From assembly GCA_963833505.1 (NCBI GenBank), contig CAWHYG010000005.1:62001-126000 (forward strand): DNA of 64,000 nt. The letters are read 5' to 3'. The stretch is from CAWHYG01 sp963833505. Its GTDB lineage: Bacteria; Eisenbacteria; RBG-16-71-46; CAIMUX01. Under the pieces are notes generated by a model. The model worked only from the letters and a program-made list of their open reading frames with translations. It had not been told where the DNA came from and made no database searches. This document shows positions 42,595 through 52,169 of the stretch, in pieces (position 1 is the stretch's first letter; every line of letters starts with the position of its first letter). The position numbers and the translations under genes were made by a program.

Positions 42595-43722
42595 TCAACA
42601 GACCCTCCGATCCGATTCAGGCCGGCGAAGCGAATCGTAGAGCCGCGCCAGATTTCGCGCGTGCGTTTGGATCCCGTATCTTTCCCGAGCCCAGGCGCGC
42701 CCGGTCTCCGCCAGGCGGCGCCTCTCGGGAAGATCCGCGATCAGGGAGCGGATCGAAGACGCAAGCGCTGCCGCGTCCCCCGCTTGGAAAAGCAGCGCCG
42801 CGGCTCCGTCGCCGGTCACTTCGCGTAGTGACGGGATGTCGGACACCGCGCAGGGAACTCCTCGCAGCATCGCCTCGATCGGAGCCAGGCCGAAGGAGTC
42901 TTCCAAGCTGGCGAACACGAAGAGGTCGAGCGAGGGCAAGAGCGCGGGGACGTCGGCGCGCGCTCCCAGAAAGTGCACTCTCGCCTCGATCCCGGCCCCG
43001 GCGCACAGCCGCCGGCATTCCGCCTGCAGCTCCGGCCGTGAGGGAGCCCCGATGAAGATGAAATGCGCCGCCGGCGACTGCGTGAAGACCTCGGGAAGCG
43101 CGCGGCAGATCGTCGCCTGGTCCTTGCCGGGTTGGAAGTTCCCGACCATCCCCAGGAGCACTGTTTCCGGGCTCAGTCCCAGCTCGGCGCGCAGATCGTG
43201 AGCGGGAACTTCCAGGCGGGCCGGATCGACGCCGTTCTGCAGGATCTCGAACGAAAGGCCGCGCGCCGCCGGAAGCTGCTGTCGCAGTCGTTCGAGAAAG
43301 CCCGCGCCCACGACGATCCTCCGGTCCATCCGGGGGAGAAGAAACGAGAGCGCCCGCGCGTCCCTCCGGGCCGATCGGCGGAATCCGTGAATCGTGAGAC
43401 AACAGGCCGCGCGCGTGCCCCGGGAGGCGCACCAGGCGTGAAGCCCGGTGACCGCCTGGTGCGCGTGCAGCACTTCGAACCGGCGCTCGCGAATCCACGC
43501 GTGCAGGCGCTGCACCAGGAACGGGTCGAGCGGGAAGCGGCGTCGGGCCGGCAGGAACCGGGGCCCGAGGGCCGCGAACTCCGGGAAGAGCGTGCCTGTC
43601 CGCGTGGCCAGGAAGGTCAGGTCCAGGTTCGCCGACGGCGCCGTGCGGGCGAGGTCCAGTTCCAGGGTCTCGATTCCGCCCCGATCCAGGCCTTCCAGGA
43701 GATGCAGGACAGCCGGCGTCAT
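42595..43722 (-). CDS. GT4-family glycosyltransferase
   Basis: This 375-residue GT-B fold enzyme has the N-terminal LHLLEGLDRGGIETL loop typical of exopolysaccharide GT4 enzymes, HAHQAVTG, the donor-domain GMVGNFQPGKDQ and the EX7E-type signature in ASLEDSFGLAPIEAMLRG. It would add a sugar to the lipid-linked repeat unit at the cytoplasmic face. ATG 43722 is used because it starts the first beta-strand of the fold; the frame is open further upstream through DNA that carries the promoter of the divergent gene cluster. It forms an operon with asnB. Confidence 0.92.
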   Translation of the reverse strand: MTPAVLHLLEGLDRGGIETLELDLARTAPSANLDLTFLATRTGTLFPEFAALGPRFLPARRRFPLDPFLVQRLHAWIRERRFEVLHAHQAVTGLHAWCASRGTRAACCLTIHGFRRSARRDARALSFLLPRMDRRIVVGAGFLERLRQQLPAARGLSFEILQNGVDPARLEVPAHDLRAELGLSPETVLLGMVGNFQPGKDQATICRALPEVFTQSPAAHFIFIGAPSRPELQAECRRLCAGAGIEARVHFLGARADVPALLPSLDLFVFASLEDSFGLAPIEAMLRGVPCAVSDIPSLREVTGDGAAALLFQAGDAAALASSIRSLIADLPERRRLAETGRAWARERYGIQTHARNLARLYDSLRRPESDRRVC

Positions 43723-43862
43723 GAAAGGAAGGGCGCACCAGCGGGAGCGGGACCGTCCGCCGACTTCCCCGGAAATACCGAACCTTGTGCCCGGCGCGCT
43801 CGAAACGGCGACACGTGATCCTTGCCTTCCGATCCTTGTCCCCAAGTCCTGCCCGCCGATCG

Positions 43863-43892
43863 TTGCGGTGGAACCGGAGCCGCGAGCATAAT
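43863..43892 (+). promoter_or_regulatory. Candidate promoter of the rightward polysaccharide genes
   Basis: TTGCGG (43863-43868), 18 bp and CATAAT (43887-43892) lie 51 bp before the GTG start. The design (TTGCGG, 18 bp) is the same as at the NtrC-type gene. Confidence 0.5.
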
Positions 43893-43943
43893 CCGATTCT
43901 GCCGCAACCGCAAAAGGGGCCTGACCCGGAGGTGACCGGCGAC

Positions 43944-45242
43944 GTGATCGAAGAAACCCAGGATCCACCCGGCCCCGCGCCGTTTCCATCCCGGACGCCG
44001 GGGCGCGGCGGGCAGGCGGCGAGCCACCCGCTCATCGTCTGCGCGTCCACGCAAGCCTGGGAAGAAACCTGGTTCCGCAAGCAGCACTTCATGAGCCGGC
44101 TGGCGCAGAGAAGGCCGGTCCTCTACGTTGAGCCCTCCTACTCGATGCTCCGGCGCCCCGAAGGCCCGGCGCCGAATCCGTGGTTCCGGCCTCGCATCAT
44201 CTCCCGGGGCCCGAGTCTCTGGACGCTGCTTCCACCGCGCGGTCTTCCGTTCTGGACCCACCCGAGCGTCAGCCGTCTTCAATATCGTCTTTGGGGAGAC
44301 ATGCTCCGCCGCTCGGCCGGCTCCCTCGGGTTCTCCCGCACCTGGCTCTGGATCTACAAGCCGCACTTCATACAATCCGCATCCACGCTGCGCCCGGAAC
44401 GGATCATCTTCGATCTCGTCGACGATCTGGGCGCCTACGCCGGCCGTTTCCAGAGCGCGCGCACCATCCGCGCGTGCGTGGAGACGGCGATCGAGAGCGC
44501 CGATCTGGTTTTCACCACCTCCGCGATCCTGAGCGCCCGCTACGCCGGCCGCACGAGAACGGGCGAGATGCCGGTCGTGCCCAACGGTGTGAAAGGGGAT
44601 TGGATCGACCGGCCCCTGGGACCGGAACCGGAGGATCTGAAGGGGCTCCCGCATCCTCGCCTCGGCTTTGTTGGAGCGGTCTTCACCTATCTCGACTACG
44701 ACCTGATGATCGAGGCGGCCCGCGCGTTTCCTACGGGATCTCTGACGGTGGTTGGGCCTGTTCTCGAGCCCGCTTCAGCCGCGCGCCTGGCGGCGGAGCC
44801 GAACGTGCATCTCCTGGGCCCGAAGCCGCAGAACGCCGTTCCCGACTACATCTCCTGGTTCGACGTCTGCCTGAACCCGTTTCGGCCCGGCCCGGTTCGC
44901 CGGGCGGTCAATCCGCTCAAGTTGTACGAGTACCTGGCGCGCGGAAAGCCGGTGGTGTCGACGCCGATGGAATCGCTGGAGGGGGAGGCGATCTCGAAGC
45001 GGATCCGGTTCGCGGAAACCCCGACCGATTTCGTGGCCGCCCTCCGCGCGGCGCTGGCCGAAGCGCGCCCCGAAGACGAAGCGGCGCGGCGCGAGGCGGT
45101 GCGGCCGTACTCCTGGGAAGCGCTGTCGGAGAAGGTGGAACGGATTCTCGAGCGAGCGGAGGCCGGTTGGAACTCTGAGAGCGGACCGGCGGAAGTCCGG
45201 GGAAGGCCGCCGGGAAAGGAGAACCTCGAAGCCGGTGCCTGA
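43944..45242 (+). CDS. Glycosyltransferase, GT1/GT4-like, of the polysaccharide locus
   Basis: The 432-residue product resembles polysaccharide glycosyltransferases with an N-terminal acceptor domain beginning SHPLIVCASTQAWEETWFRK, and a donor domain with PRLGFVGAVFTYLDYDLM, VHLLGPKPQNAVPDYI and NPLKLYEYLARGKPVVSTP. GTG 43944 is chosen because GGAGGTGA lies 8 nt upstream; the open frame before it overlaps the promoter. The stop overlaps the start of the methyltransferase gene by 8 bp, so the two are coupled. Confidence 0.9.
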   Translation: MIEETQDPPGPAPFPSRTPGRGGQAASHPLIVCASTQAWEETWFRKQHFMSRLAQRRPVLYVEPSYSMLRRPEGPAPNPWFRPRIISRGPSLWTLLPPRGLPFWTHPSVSRLQYRLWGDMLRRSAGSLGFSRTWLWIYKPHFIQSASTLRPERIIFDLVDDLGAYAGRFQSARTIRACVETAIESADLVFTTSAILSARYAGRTRTGEMPVVPNGVKGDWIDRPLGPEPEDLKGLPHPRLGFVGAVFTYLDYDLMIEAARAFPTGSLTVVGPVLEPASAARLAAEPNVHLLGPKPQNAVPDYISWFDVCLNPFRPGPVRRAVNPLKLYEYLARGKPVVSTPMESLEGEAISKRIRFAETPTDFVAALRAALAEARPEDEAARREAVRPYSWEALSEKVERILERAEAGWNSESGPAEVRGRPPGKENLEAGA

Positions 45243-46683
45243 ACCCCGCAAGACCTGGAACCGATACGGCCGGACGATCCTGCTCCCGCCCGGTTCGATC
45301 GAGGCGGAGCGGACGTACCGCGCGCGGGAAGATCGGAATCCGGAGCGGACCGAGGTCGATCCGCAAGAGGAAGGGGCTCTCGAGCACCTGTCCCGGTATC
45401 TTTTCGCGGCCGGGTTGATGACACCACTACAGCCCGGCGCGGGCCAGGGCCGATGGGCCGAGGTGAGTCCCGAACGGCGCGCCATCGCCGCCGCCTCGGT
45501 CCGGGAGGATCGTCCGCTCGGCGCCGCCGAAGGGCGCCACACCGGGGGCCTCGAAGGCCGGCGGGTCTTGGACGGCGGTTGCGGGCACGGGTACGGCGCG
45601 CTCCTCCTGGCGCGGCTCGGCGCCGCGGCCGTGCTGGCTTTGGATCGTTCCGCCGAGGCGCCGCGCGCCGCCTCCCGGAACGCGCGCGCCGCGAGAGACA
45701 ACGGAGGCCGTGCCCCGGACTTCGGCGCAGCGGACCTGGAACAGCTTCCGCTGCGCTCCGCGTCGGTCGACCTGGTCGTGGCGTTGGAGGTGATCGAGCA
45801 CCTGGACCATCCGGAACGGTTTCTGGCGGAGGCGGCGCGCGTCCTCGCGCCCCAAGGAGAGCTGATTCTCTCGACGCCGAATCGCCTGCTCGTTTCCCCC
45901 GGATGGACGTTGCCGCCGAACCGGTTTCACACGCGCGAGTACTCGCCGGATGAGTTCCGCGCTTTGCTGGCGCCGGCCTTCCCGGAGGTCGAGCTGTGGG
46001 GCCAGATTCCAGGGCAATCTCTCGTGGCGGAGCGGCGCCGCGGAAGGCGCGGGTTTGCTCTGGCGCTGGCCTTTGAGCGGATGTTCGGGATCAACCCGAG
46101 ACGATTTCTCCCCGCAGGGCTGCGCGCTGCGATGAGAGCGTTGCTCCGGGACCGTAAGGATGCGACGGCGACATCCCGAACGATCTCCGGCGCGCCGGCA
46201 GCTTCCGAGACCCGGTCAGCAACGACAACGGCAGCCGCGAACGGACCGGCGACTCCCAAACCCGCAACTCCCGGACCGCCGGCGCCATCCGGCTCCACGG
46301 CCGACATCGGATCGTGGTCTCCATCCGGCCCGGACCTCGAGCCGCGCATCGAGGAATGGGTGTCCCGCGGCCTGCAAGAACGGGATGCCGGGTTGAGCGG
46401 GCGATATCTTTGGGGCGCGCCGGAAGACGGCGAGCAGATGATCGCGGTCTGTCGCCGAGGGCAAGCCGACGAACCGCCACGCAACTTCAGGGCCGGCCTA
46501 TCATCACGTGAGCCCGCGCGCGAACGACGTCCGTCGCGCGTGGCGGGACCAGCGCGGCGTGACCCTGCCGGGTCGACCGAGCGGCGCTCGATCAGCCAGG
46601 CGAACCTCCGTACCGGATCGGCGCCGCGGCGCCTCGATGGATCGGGAAAACCCCCACCAGCATCGTCAGGGAGCATCGCCTGA
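45235..46683 (+). CDS. Class I SAM-dependent methyltransferase
   Basis: After an extended N-terminus the SAM-binding motif VLDGGCGHGYGALLLARLG begins near residue 110, followed by the post-I acidic end ALDRS, DFGAADLEQLPL and the motif IV to VI region VVALEVIEHLDHPERFL and GELILSTPN. This is the pattern of methyltransferases in O-antigen and capsule loci that methylate a sugar. Residues beyond about 300 are low-complexity (Ala/Pro/Thr/Ser) and end in an Arg-rich tail, unlike compact relatives. GTG 45235 overlaps the previous gene; the stop overlaps the wzx ATG (TGATG). Confidence 0.85.
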   Translation: MPEPRKTWNRYGRTILLPPGSIEAERTYRAREDRNPERTEVDPQEEGALEHLSRYLFAAGLMTPLQPGAGQGRWAEVSPERRAIAAASVREDRPLGAAEGRHTGGLEGRRVLDGGCGHGYGALLLARLGAAAVLALDRSAEAPRAASRNARAARDNGGRAPDFGAADLEQLPLRSASVDLVVALEVIEHLDHPERFLAEAARVLAPQGELILSTPNRLLVSPGWTLPPNRFHTREYSPDEFRALLAPAFPEVELWGQIPGQSLVAERRRGRRGFALALAFERMFGINPRRFLPAGLRAAMRALLRDRKDATATSRTISGAPAASETRSATTTAAANGPATPKPATPGPPAPSGSTADIGSWSPSGPDLEPRIEEWVSRGLQERDAGLSGRYLWGAPEDGEQMIAVCRRGQADEPPRNFRAGLSSREPARERRPSRVAGPARRDPAGSTERRSISQANLRTGSAPRRLDGSGKPPPASSGSIA

Positions 46684-47996
46684 TGGGCGTGAAACGCGAC
46701 AGCTTGCGCACCCTCTTGTTCCAGCTCTTCGGGCTGGGCGCGGGCATTCTGACCAACGTGATCGTCGGCCGCACCCTCGGTCCGTCGGGCAAGGGGCTCC
46801 TTTCCTATCTCGGCTACGCCCTGTTCGTGACGATCAGCATCGGCGGATTGGGGCTGCAGTCGGCCGCCATCCAGCAGTTCGGCAAGCGCAGCTTTCCCGC
46901 CGAATCCGTCGCGGCCGCCCAACTCGTCTTGGGCGCGATCGCCGGACTGCTCGCCGGGGCCCTCGCTACCACGGTGCTCCTCGCCTTCCCGACTCGCATC
47001 GCGATCGCGCCGGTCCTGGCGGTCGCCTTTTCCGCGGTCATCCTGACCTCGCTGCTCCAGAACAACCTCATCGGCGTGATGATCGGAGCCAATCGCGTCC
47101 GCGCCGCGAACCGCATCCAGGCGCTGGTGCCGCTGCTGTGGTTGGCCGCGGCCTTCGTCCTCTTGGCCTGGCTGCGGCGGAACGCCACGGTCGGCGCGCT
47201 GGCCTGGATGGCGGCTCAGGTCTGCTCGGGGGTCGCGGCGGTGATCTGGGTCCTCCGGACGCTCCGGCCGCGCTTCCGGGCTCTCGGTCCCTGCCTTCGC
47301 GCCTCGCTGGCCTTCGGCGGAGAGGCGTATCTGTCCAACCTTCTCTGGGCGCTTCTCCTCCGATCGGACGGCCTCATCCTCGGTTCGATACGCGGGGCCA
47401 GCGACGTCGGGATCTACTCGATCGCGGTGCTCCTCGCGGAGCTGCTTTGGTACGTCCCCCGGTCGCTCACCTTCGCGTTGGGCCAGCGAGTCGCGGCCGC
47501 AAGCGCCGAGGAGGCTGTGCAACTGGTGCAGCGGGCGGCTCGAACCGCGCTCTGGACGGTAATCGTGGGCGGAATCGTCCTGTCGCTTTCGGCGCGCTTT
47601 CTGGTGCGGATTCTCCTCGGAGCCGCGTTCGCGACCTTCTATCGGCCGTTTCTCCTGCTTCTGCCCGGGATCATCTCCGGGTCGGTGGCGGCGCCGCTGG
47701 CGCTCTTTCTGACCCAGAATCGGAGCCGGCCGCGCATCAACGCCTGGATCTCGGGCGTCGGGCTCGCGGTCAACGTCGGGTTGAACATCCTGTGGATTCC
47801 CCGGTACGGCGCGAGCGCCGCAGCCGCGACCTCGTCCATCGGCTATTCCCTGGTAGCTGCCCTCCTGATCTGGAAACTCCACGAAGAGCGGGGATTCTCG
47901 TGGGGCGGGCTCATCCTGCTGCGCCGGTCCGACGTGGATGGAGCGGTCGCCATGATCCGGCCGCGGCTCTTCCCGGCCCGGGAGGGGAACGGATGA
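46683..47996 (+). CDS. wzx: Wzx-type polysaccharide flippase (MOP superfamily)
   Basis: The 437-residue protein has about twelve to fourteen transmembrane helices with the typical first-helix loop (GAGILTNVIVGRTLGPSGKG) and the segment around residue 235 (DVGIYSIAVLLAELLWYVP). Proteins of this group flip undecaprenyl-linked repeat units across the inner membrane for Wzy polymerisation. The gene is coupled by start/stop overlap to the methyltransferase upstream and by 4 bp to the glycosyltransferase downstream. Confidence 0.9.
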   Translation: MGVKRDSLRTLLFQLFGLGAGILTNVIVGRTLGPSGKGLLSYLGYALFVTISIGGLGLQSAAIQQFGKRSFPAESVAAAQLVLGAIAGLLAGALATTVLLAFPTRIAIAPVLAVAFSAVILTSLLQNNLIGVMIGANRVRAANRIQALVPLLWLAAAFVLLAWLRRNATVGALAWMAAQVCSGVAAVIWVLRTLRPRFRALGPCLRASLAFGGEAYLSNLLWALLLRSDGLILGSIRGASDVGIYSIAVLLAELLWYVPRSLTFALGQRVAAASAEEAVQLVQRAARTALWTVIVGGIVLSLSARFLVRILLGAAFATFYRPFLLLLPGIISGSVAAPLALFLTQNRSRPRINAWISGVGLAVNVGLNILWIPRYGASAAAATSSIGYSLVAALLIWKLHEERGFSWGGLILLRRSDVDGAVAMIRPRLFPAREGNG

Positions 47997-49372
47997 GGCT
48001 GGGCCTGGTGGCCGACGCGGGAAGCCTGCACACCCGCCCCTGGGTCGATGCCTTCAGGAAAGCGGGACACGAGGTCCTCCTCTTCTCGGTGCAGCGCGGG
48101 GAGATTCTCGCCGATCTCGATTGCGATGTGACCGCGCCGCTCGTGTCCACAACCTTCCGCGCCATGGAGGGTGCCGGGACGGCTCGAAGCGCCGGACCCT
48201 TCCCGGAGGGTTCGGCACCTTCGTTCGCATCGGCGGGCGGATCTGCTTCCGACCCGTCTGCCGCCGGTGTCGGTCCCAACGCCGGAAACCCAGCGGCCAA
48301 GCCGGCACGATCCGACCGGGAGCGCGTCAGCGCATTGGCGCCGGGACTCCCGGGGACCATCGCCACCGGATCCCGACGTTCGACCTGGGAGCTGCGCTGG
48401 ATCACACGCGCGCTTCGTCTGATTCCGTCGTACCGCCGCTGGCTGCGCGAAGTCCGGCCCGATCGCATCGTGGCGCTCCGGCTGCAACCGGAGGGCTATC
48501 TCGCCTCCTTCGGTTTCGTCCGTCCGCTGGCCGTGATGTCCTGGGGGCAGGACGTCCTCCACTATGCATTGCGGCATCCGGCGCATCGATGGTTCGCCCG
48601 CCGAACGGTGCGGGCGGCGGACCTCTTCCTGGGGGAAACCGAGGCTGTTCTGGAAGGATGGCGATCCCTCGGCGCCCCGGCCGATCGCGTGAAACTCGGT
48701 TTCACAGGATTGGATCGTTCCTTCTGGCGGCCCCCATCGCGGGAAGAACGCGAAGCCGCGCGCGCGCGCCTGACTTCGATGCGGCCGGGATGGACTCTGT
48801 CGCTGGGTCAGGGCGCCCCCTGCCTTCTTTCGCCGCGCGCCGTGGCCGAACGCGGACACCAGGAGAGTCTGCTCCGCGGGCTGGCCGCCGCCGCTCTTCC
48901 GGACGTTCTTCTTGTGCAGGCAGGACCGGGCGATCGGGGCATGCGCCCGCGCTGTCTCGCGCTCGCGGCATCTCTGGGCCTCAAGGAGAGCTACTTCGAC
49001 GTCGGAGTGGTGCCCGCCGAGACCCTGCGGGATCTCGCGTGGGCGGCGGACGGCGTCGTTTCCCTCTGGTCTCCCGACGGCCTTTCGCAGAGTCTGTTGG
49101 AAGGGATGGCCGCGGGATTGATCCCGCTGGCCGCGGATATTCCGGGGAATCGGGAATGGATCGACCCCGGGAAAAGCGGGCTCCTGGTCGATCCATCGGA
49201 TGCCGCCGCCGTCGGACGGGCGCTCAACGCTCTCTTGACCGACACACGTCTGAGAACCGCGGCGCCGGAGCTGAACGCGGAGCGGATCGCCGGCCGGGCC
49301 GACCGCAAGCGGAACATGGAGCGATTGACGGACATGATCCTGCGGATGGAGGCGCCACGGAAACGCGCGTGA
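47993..49372 (+). CDS. GT4-family glycosyltransferase with a low-complexity insertion
   Basis: The 459-residue enzyme starts MRLGLVADAGSLHTRPWVDA, the usual first strand. An Ala/Gly/Ser/Pro-rich insertion takes up residues about 58-125 before the fold resumes at LRWITRALRLIPSYRRWLRE; VLHYALRHPAHRWF, VKLGFTGLDRS and the donor signature SPDGLSQSLLEGMAAGLIPL are conserved. ATG 47993 follows GGAGGGG and overlaps the wzx stop. Its own stop overlaps the GTG start of wzy. Confidence 0.9.
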   Translation: MRLGLVADAGSLHTRPWVDAFRKAGHEVLLFSVQRGEILADLDCDVTAPLVSTTFRAMEGAGTARSAGPFPEGSAPSFASAGGSASDPSAAGVGPNAGNPAAKPARSDRERVSALAPGLPGTIATGSRRSTWELRWITRALRLIPSYRRWLREVRPDRIVALRLQPEGYLASFGFVRPLAVMSWGQDVLHYALRHPAHRWFARRTVRAADLFLGETEAVLEGWRSLGAPADRVKLGFTGLDRSFWRPPSREEREAARARLTSMRPGWTLSLGQGAPCLLSPRAVAERGHQESLLRGLAAAALPDVLLVQAGPGDRGMRPRCLALAASLGLKESYFDVGVVPAETLRDLAWAADGVVSLWSPDGLSQSLLEGMAAGLIPLAADIPGNREWIDPGKSGLLVDPSDAAAVGRALNALLTDTRLRTAAPELNAERIAGRADRKRNMERLTDMILRMEAPRKRA

Positions 49373-50775
49373 ACCTTCCCGGCGCCAGGCCCCGCGCCTC
49401 GCGCGCCGTCTGGCCGGCGCTCCTGGCGGCCGCCGTCGTCACGGGATTCCTGACCGCCTACCGGGCGCCGTTCGCCGCCATCGCGGTCGGCGGCGTCATG
49501 CTCCTGGGGCTGTCCCTGATCGATCTCTCGTGGCCGATCGCGGCGCTCCTCTTGACCACGATGATCGGCGGAGAGTACGGGATCGCGCACGCCAACTTCT
49601 CGCTCGGCGGACTGAACCTCTTTCCGGACGATCTGCTCGTCCTCCTGCTCGGTTTCGGGCTCCTCATCCGATTTCTCCGCCACGGAGGAGCGCCTGGGCG
49701 TCTGCGCGATCCGATCGATTTCGTCCTGGCGGCCTACCTCTTGTACGGAGTCTTTTCGGTGGCCAGGAGCTGGCCTACCTACGGCTCGGCGGCCTTGTCT
49801 CCGTTCCGCCTGCAATTCGTCTACGGCCTGCTCTATTTCCTGGGCCGGGCGGCGCTCGCGGAGCCGGCGGCCCGCCGGCGGATCGGAATCGCGGTCCTGA
49901 TCGCGGCCGGGGCGATCGGGATCATCGGCATCGGCAATCTGGTCACCGGGACCCCCGCGGGAGGCGAGACCGGAAGCCATACCTACCGCTACCTGTCGGG
50001 CCTGCAGGCGACGGTGCTGGTCTTCGGCCTGGCGATCCTGAGCGTCGTCTGGAGCCGCCGCCGGCCGCCTTGGAGCCTTGCGCTCGGAGCGCTCTGCCTG
50101 TTCGGCATCCTCATTTCCCAGGCGCGATCGGTCTGGATCGGCGTCGTGGCGGCCGTGATCGTCGCGGTGGCCAGCTCCGCCTCCCGGACGAAGCTGGCGC
50201 GACGGCTGATCGCCGGCGCGGTCGTGGCGGTGTTGATCGGGCTCGCCGTTGTAGGGGCGGGCCTCGGGCGGGATCTGACCGGGGACCTGGCGAAACGCGC
50301 CGCCAGCCTGGGAAAGGTCAACACCGACGTGACCGCGATGTGGCGCGTGTTCGTCTGGGGCGTCGCGCTCAAGGATCTCTCCCACAGCCCCGTGCTCGGC
50401 CTTGGATTGGGGCGGCAGTTCACCTATTACGATCTCAGCGTCGAGAAGTGGGAGAGCAATCGGCAGCTTCACAACTCGTATCTGGAGCTGGCCTATTACA
50501 CAGGGGCGGTCGGGCTTCTGCTCCTGATCGCCTTTCAGGTTCTCGTCCTGGTCCGCACCGCCCGCGCCGCCCGGGCGGCGCACGGAACGCCCCGGGAGCC
50601 GCGGTTGCTCGCGCTGATCGCCTGCCAGGTCTGCCTGTACGCGGTGGCTGCCACGAACGTGGTCAGCGCTTCCCTGGTGGCATCGACCTGGTGGTGGCTT
50701 CTGGCGGCGGTCTCGATCGGGGAATCGTCAGCCGTCTTGGGAGCGCCGGGGCAGGTTTCTCCAGAGACGGGATAG
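49369..50775 (+). CDS. wzy: O-antigen polymerase/ligase-like membrane protein (Wzy_C)
   Basis: About eleven hydrophobic segments and a long periplasmic loop with HSPVLGLGLGRQF and NRQLHNSYLELAYYTG identify the Wzy/WaaL superfamily; the HN-x-Y/L-E pattern is typical of the loop. In this locus a polymerase joining repeat units is the better guess than a ligase because Wzx, Wzz and Wza are all present. GTG 49369 overlaps the previous stop by 4 bp. The 3' end overlaps the end of the convergent wzz by 48 bp. Confidence 0.88.
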   Translation: MNLPGARPRASRAVWPALLAAAVVTGFLTAYRAPFAAIAVGGVMLLGLSLIDLSWPIAALLLTTMIGGEYGIAHANFSLGGLNLFPDDLLVLLLGFGLLIRFLRHGGAPGRLRDPIDFVLAAYLLYGVFSVARSWPTYGSAALSPFRLQFVYGLLYFLGRAALAEPAARRRIGIAVLIAAGAIGIIGIGNLVTGTPAGGETGSHTYRYLSGLQATVLVFGLAILSVVWSRRRPPWSLALGALCLFGILISQARSVWIGVVAAVIVAVASSASRTKLARRLIAGAVVAVLIGLAVVGAGLGRDLTGDLAKRAASLGKVNTDVTAMWRVFVWGVALKDLSHSPVLGLGLGRQFTYYDLSVEKWESNRQLHNSYLELAYYTGAVGLLLLIAFQVLVLVRTARAARAAHGTPREPRLLALIACQVCLYAVAATNVVSASLVASTWWWLLAAVSIGESSAVLGAPGQVSPETG

Positions 50776-52162
50776 ACCCACCGCATCGGCCTGACGCCAT
50801 TCGTAGCGGCGCCACCACTCTTCCGCCTGCACCAGGAACACGCCCAGAAGGAACCCGAGCAGCGCGGCCAGGATCCCCGCCTTCGCCACCGGCAGGCTCT
50901 TCTTGTACACGGGGACGCTCGCCTCGTCCAGCACCTGGACCACCGGCATCGTCTCCGTTTCCTTGATGCGGGCCTGATAAAGCTGTTCGATCAGAAGCTC
51001 ATAGAGGCGTTCCTGGATCGTGACCTCGCGCAGGAGGTAGGCGTACTGCTTGCCCAGCTCGGGAAGAGATTCCAGACTCCGATCCAGCCCGTCTCCGTTG
51101 CCGGAATCGGACCCGCGCTGCATGTCCGTCAACTGCCGGCGGATCTCCTGGATCTCGCTCTGCAGGCGGAGGATCTCGGGATTCGAAGACCGCATCGTGT
51201 TCTCGGCGATCCCGAGGGCGGTCTCCCGCGCCAGCAGGTCTCCCTCCAGCTTGCCCGCGGTCTCGATCCCGACCCGCATTCTGATCGTCCAGGCTGATGG
51301 CGAGGTTGGTCTTCTGGAAGTCCGCCAGGGCGGTGCTCGCCTGCTCAAGCTTCTGGTCCGCCGTGGAAAGCTGACCTTCCAGGAACAACCGCGCCTGGCG
51401 GGCCTGGTTCGTATTCTTGGTCTGGTTCACCTGCTCGAGACCCTCGGCCAGCGTGTTGGCGATCGCGGCGGCCAGCCGTCCGGCCTCGAGCTTGGATCTC
51501 TTTCCGGGGAAGAAGCCGGTTCGGGCCCGCACGTCGAGGGTCAGGATGCCGTCGTTGGCGGTGTGGGTCGTCACGTCTTTCTTCAGGATGTCGAAGGCGA
51601 AGGTGTACGCCTTCAGCGAGTCCTTCGAAGCCAGGTGATAGCGGTGGATCAGGTCGAGCTTGTCGATCGCGTAGCGAAAGACCGACCGGCTGCGCAGCAT
51701 GTCCGCGTAGAGGTCGGCGGACATCGAAGAATTCAAGCCGAGCTGGAGATGGGCGAGGTTCTCCTCAATGCTTCCGCCCAGGGAGAAGGGTGAGCTGTTG
51801 TCGGGAGGCAGGATCGTGAGCGTTGACTGGTAGGCCGCGGGCAGGATCATCGTGGCGATCGCCCCGGCCAACCCGGCCCCAAGCGTGAGAAGCACGATCC
51901 TTCCCCGCCGCCGGAACAGGCTCTCCAGGAACGGCACGATCGGCAGCCGGCCGCGGATCGCGCCCCCCATCGAGGGGGACGTCGGTGCCGAGCGCTCGAT
52001 CCGGCTCCCCGGCGACGGCGATGCCGGCGTCGAGCCCCCCGTCGAGGGCGACACCGGGCGCTCGATCCCGCCCCCCGGCGGCGATCCCGAGCGCTCCGAC
52101 CTTCCGTCCGGGGAAGCGCTCGATCCGGGAACGGATCCCGTGTCCGATCGACTCTGGCTCAC
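50728..52162 (-). pseudogene. wzz: Wzz-type polysaccharide co-polymerase, interrupted by a one-base frameshift
   Basis: Wzz sets polysaccharide chain length. The first part, from GTG 52162, has a repeat-rich 65-residue N-terminus (SPSTGGSTPASPSPGSRIER), a transmembrane helix (GRIVLLTLGAGLAGAIATMI), and a periplasmic coiled coil to NLAISLDDQ. There the frame fails, at the AATG of 51279-51283, and the protein continues in the next frame as MRVGIETAGKLEGDLLARE through a long coiled coil to the second helix (GILAALLGFLLGVFLVQAEE). Removing one A restores a normal protein of about 475 residues. Both parts are well preserved, so a sequencing error or a very recent mutation is likely. No tyrosine-kinase domain is attached. 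Confidence 0.85.
51960..52130. repeat. Imperfect repeats in the wzz N-terminal region
   Basis: Variants of GAGCGCTCGATCC with GGCGACG spacers recur roughly every 45-60 bp, encoding Gly/Pro/Ser-rich cytoplasmic sequence before the first membrane helix. Confidence 0.5.
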
Positions 52163-52169
52163 CTTCCGC

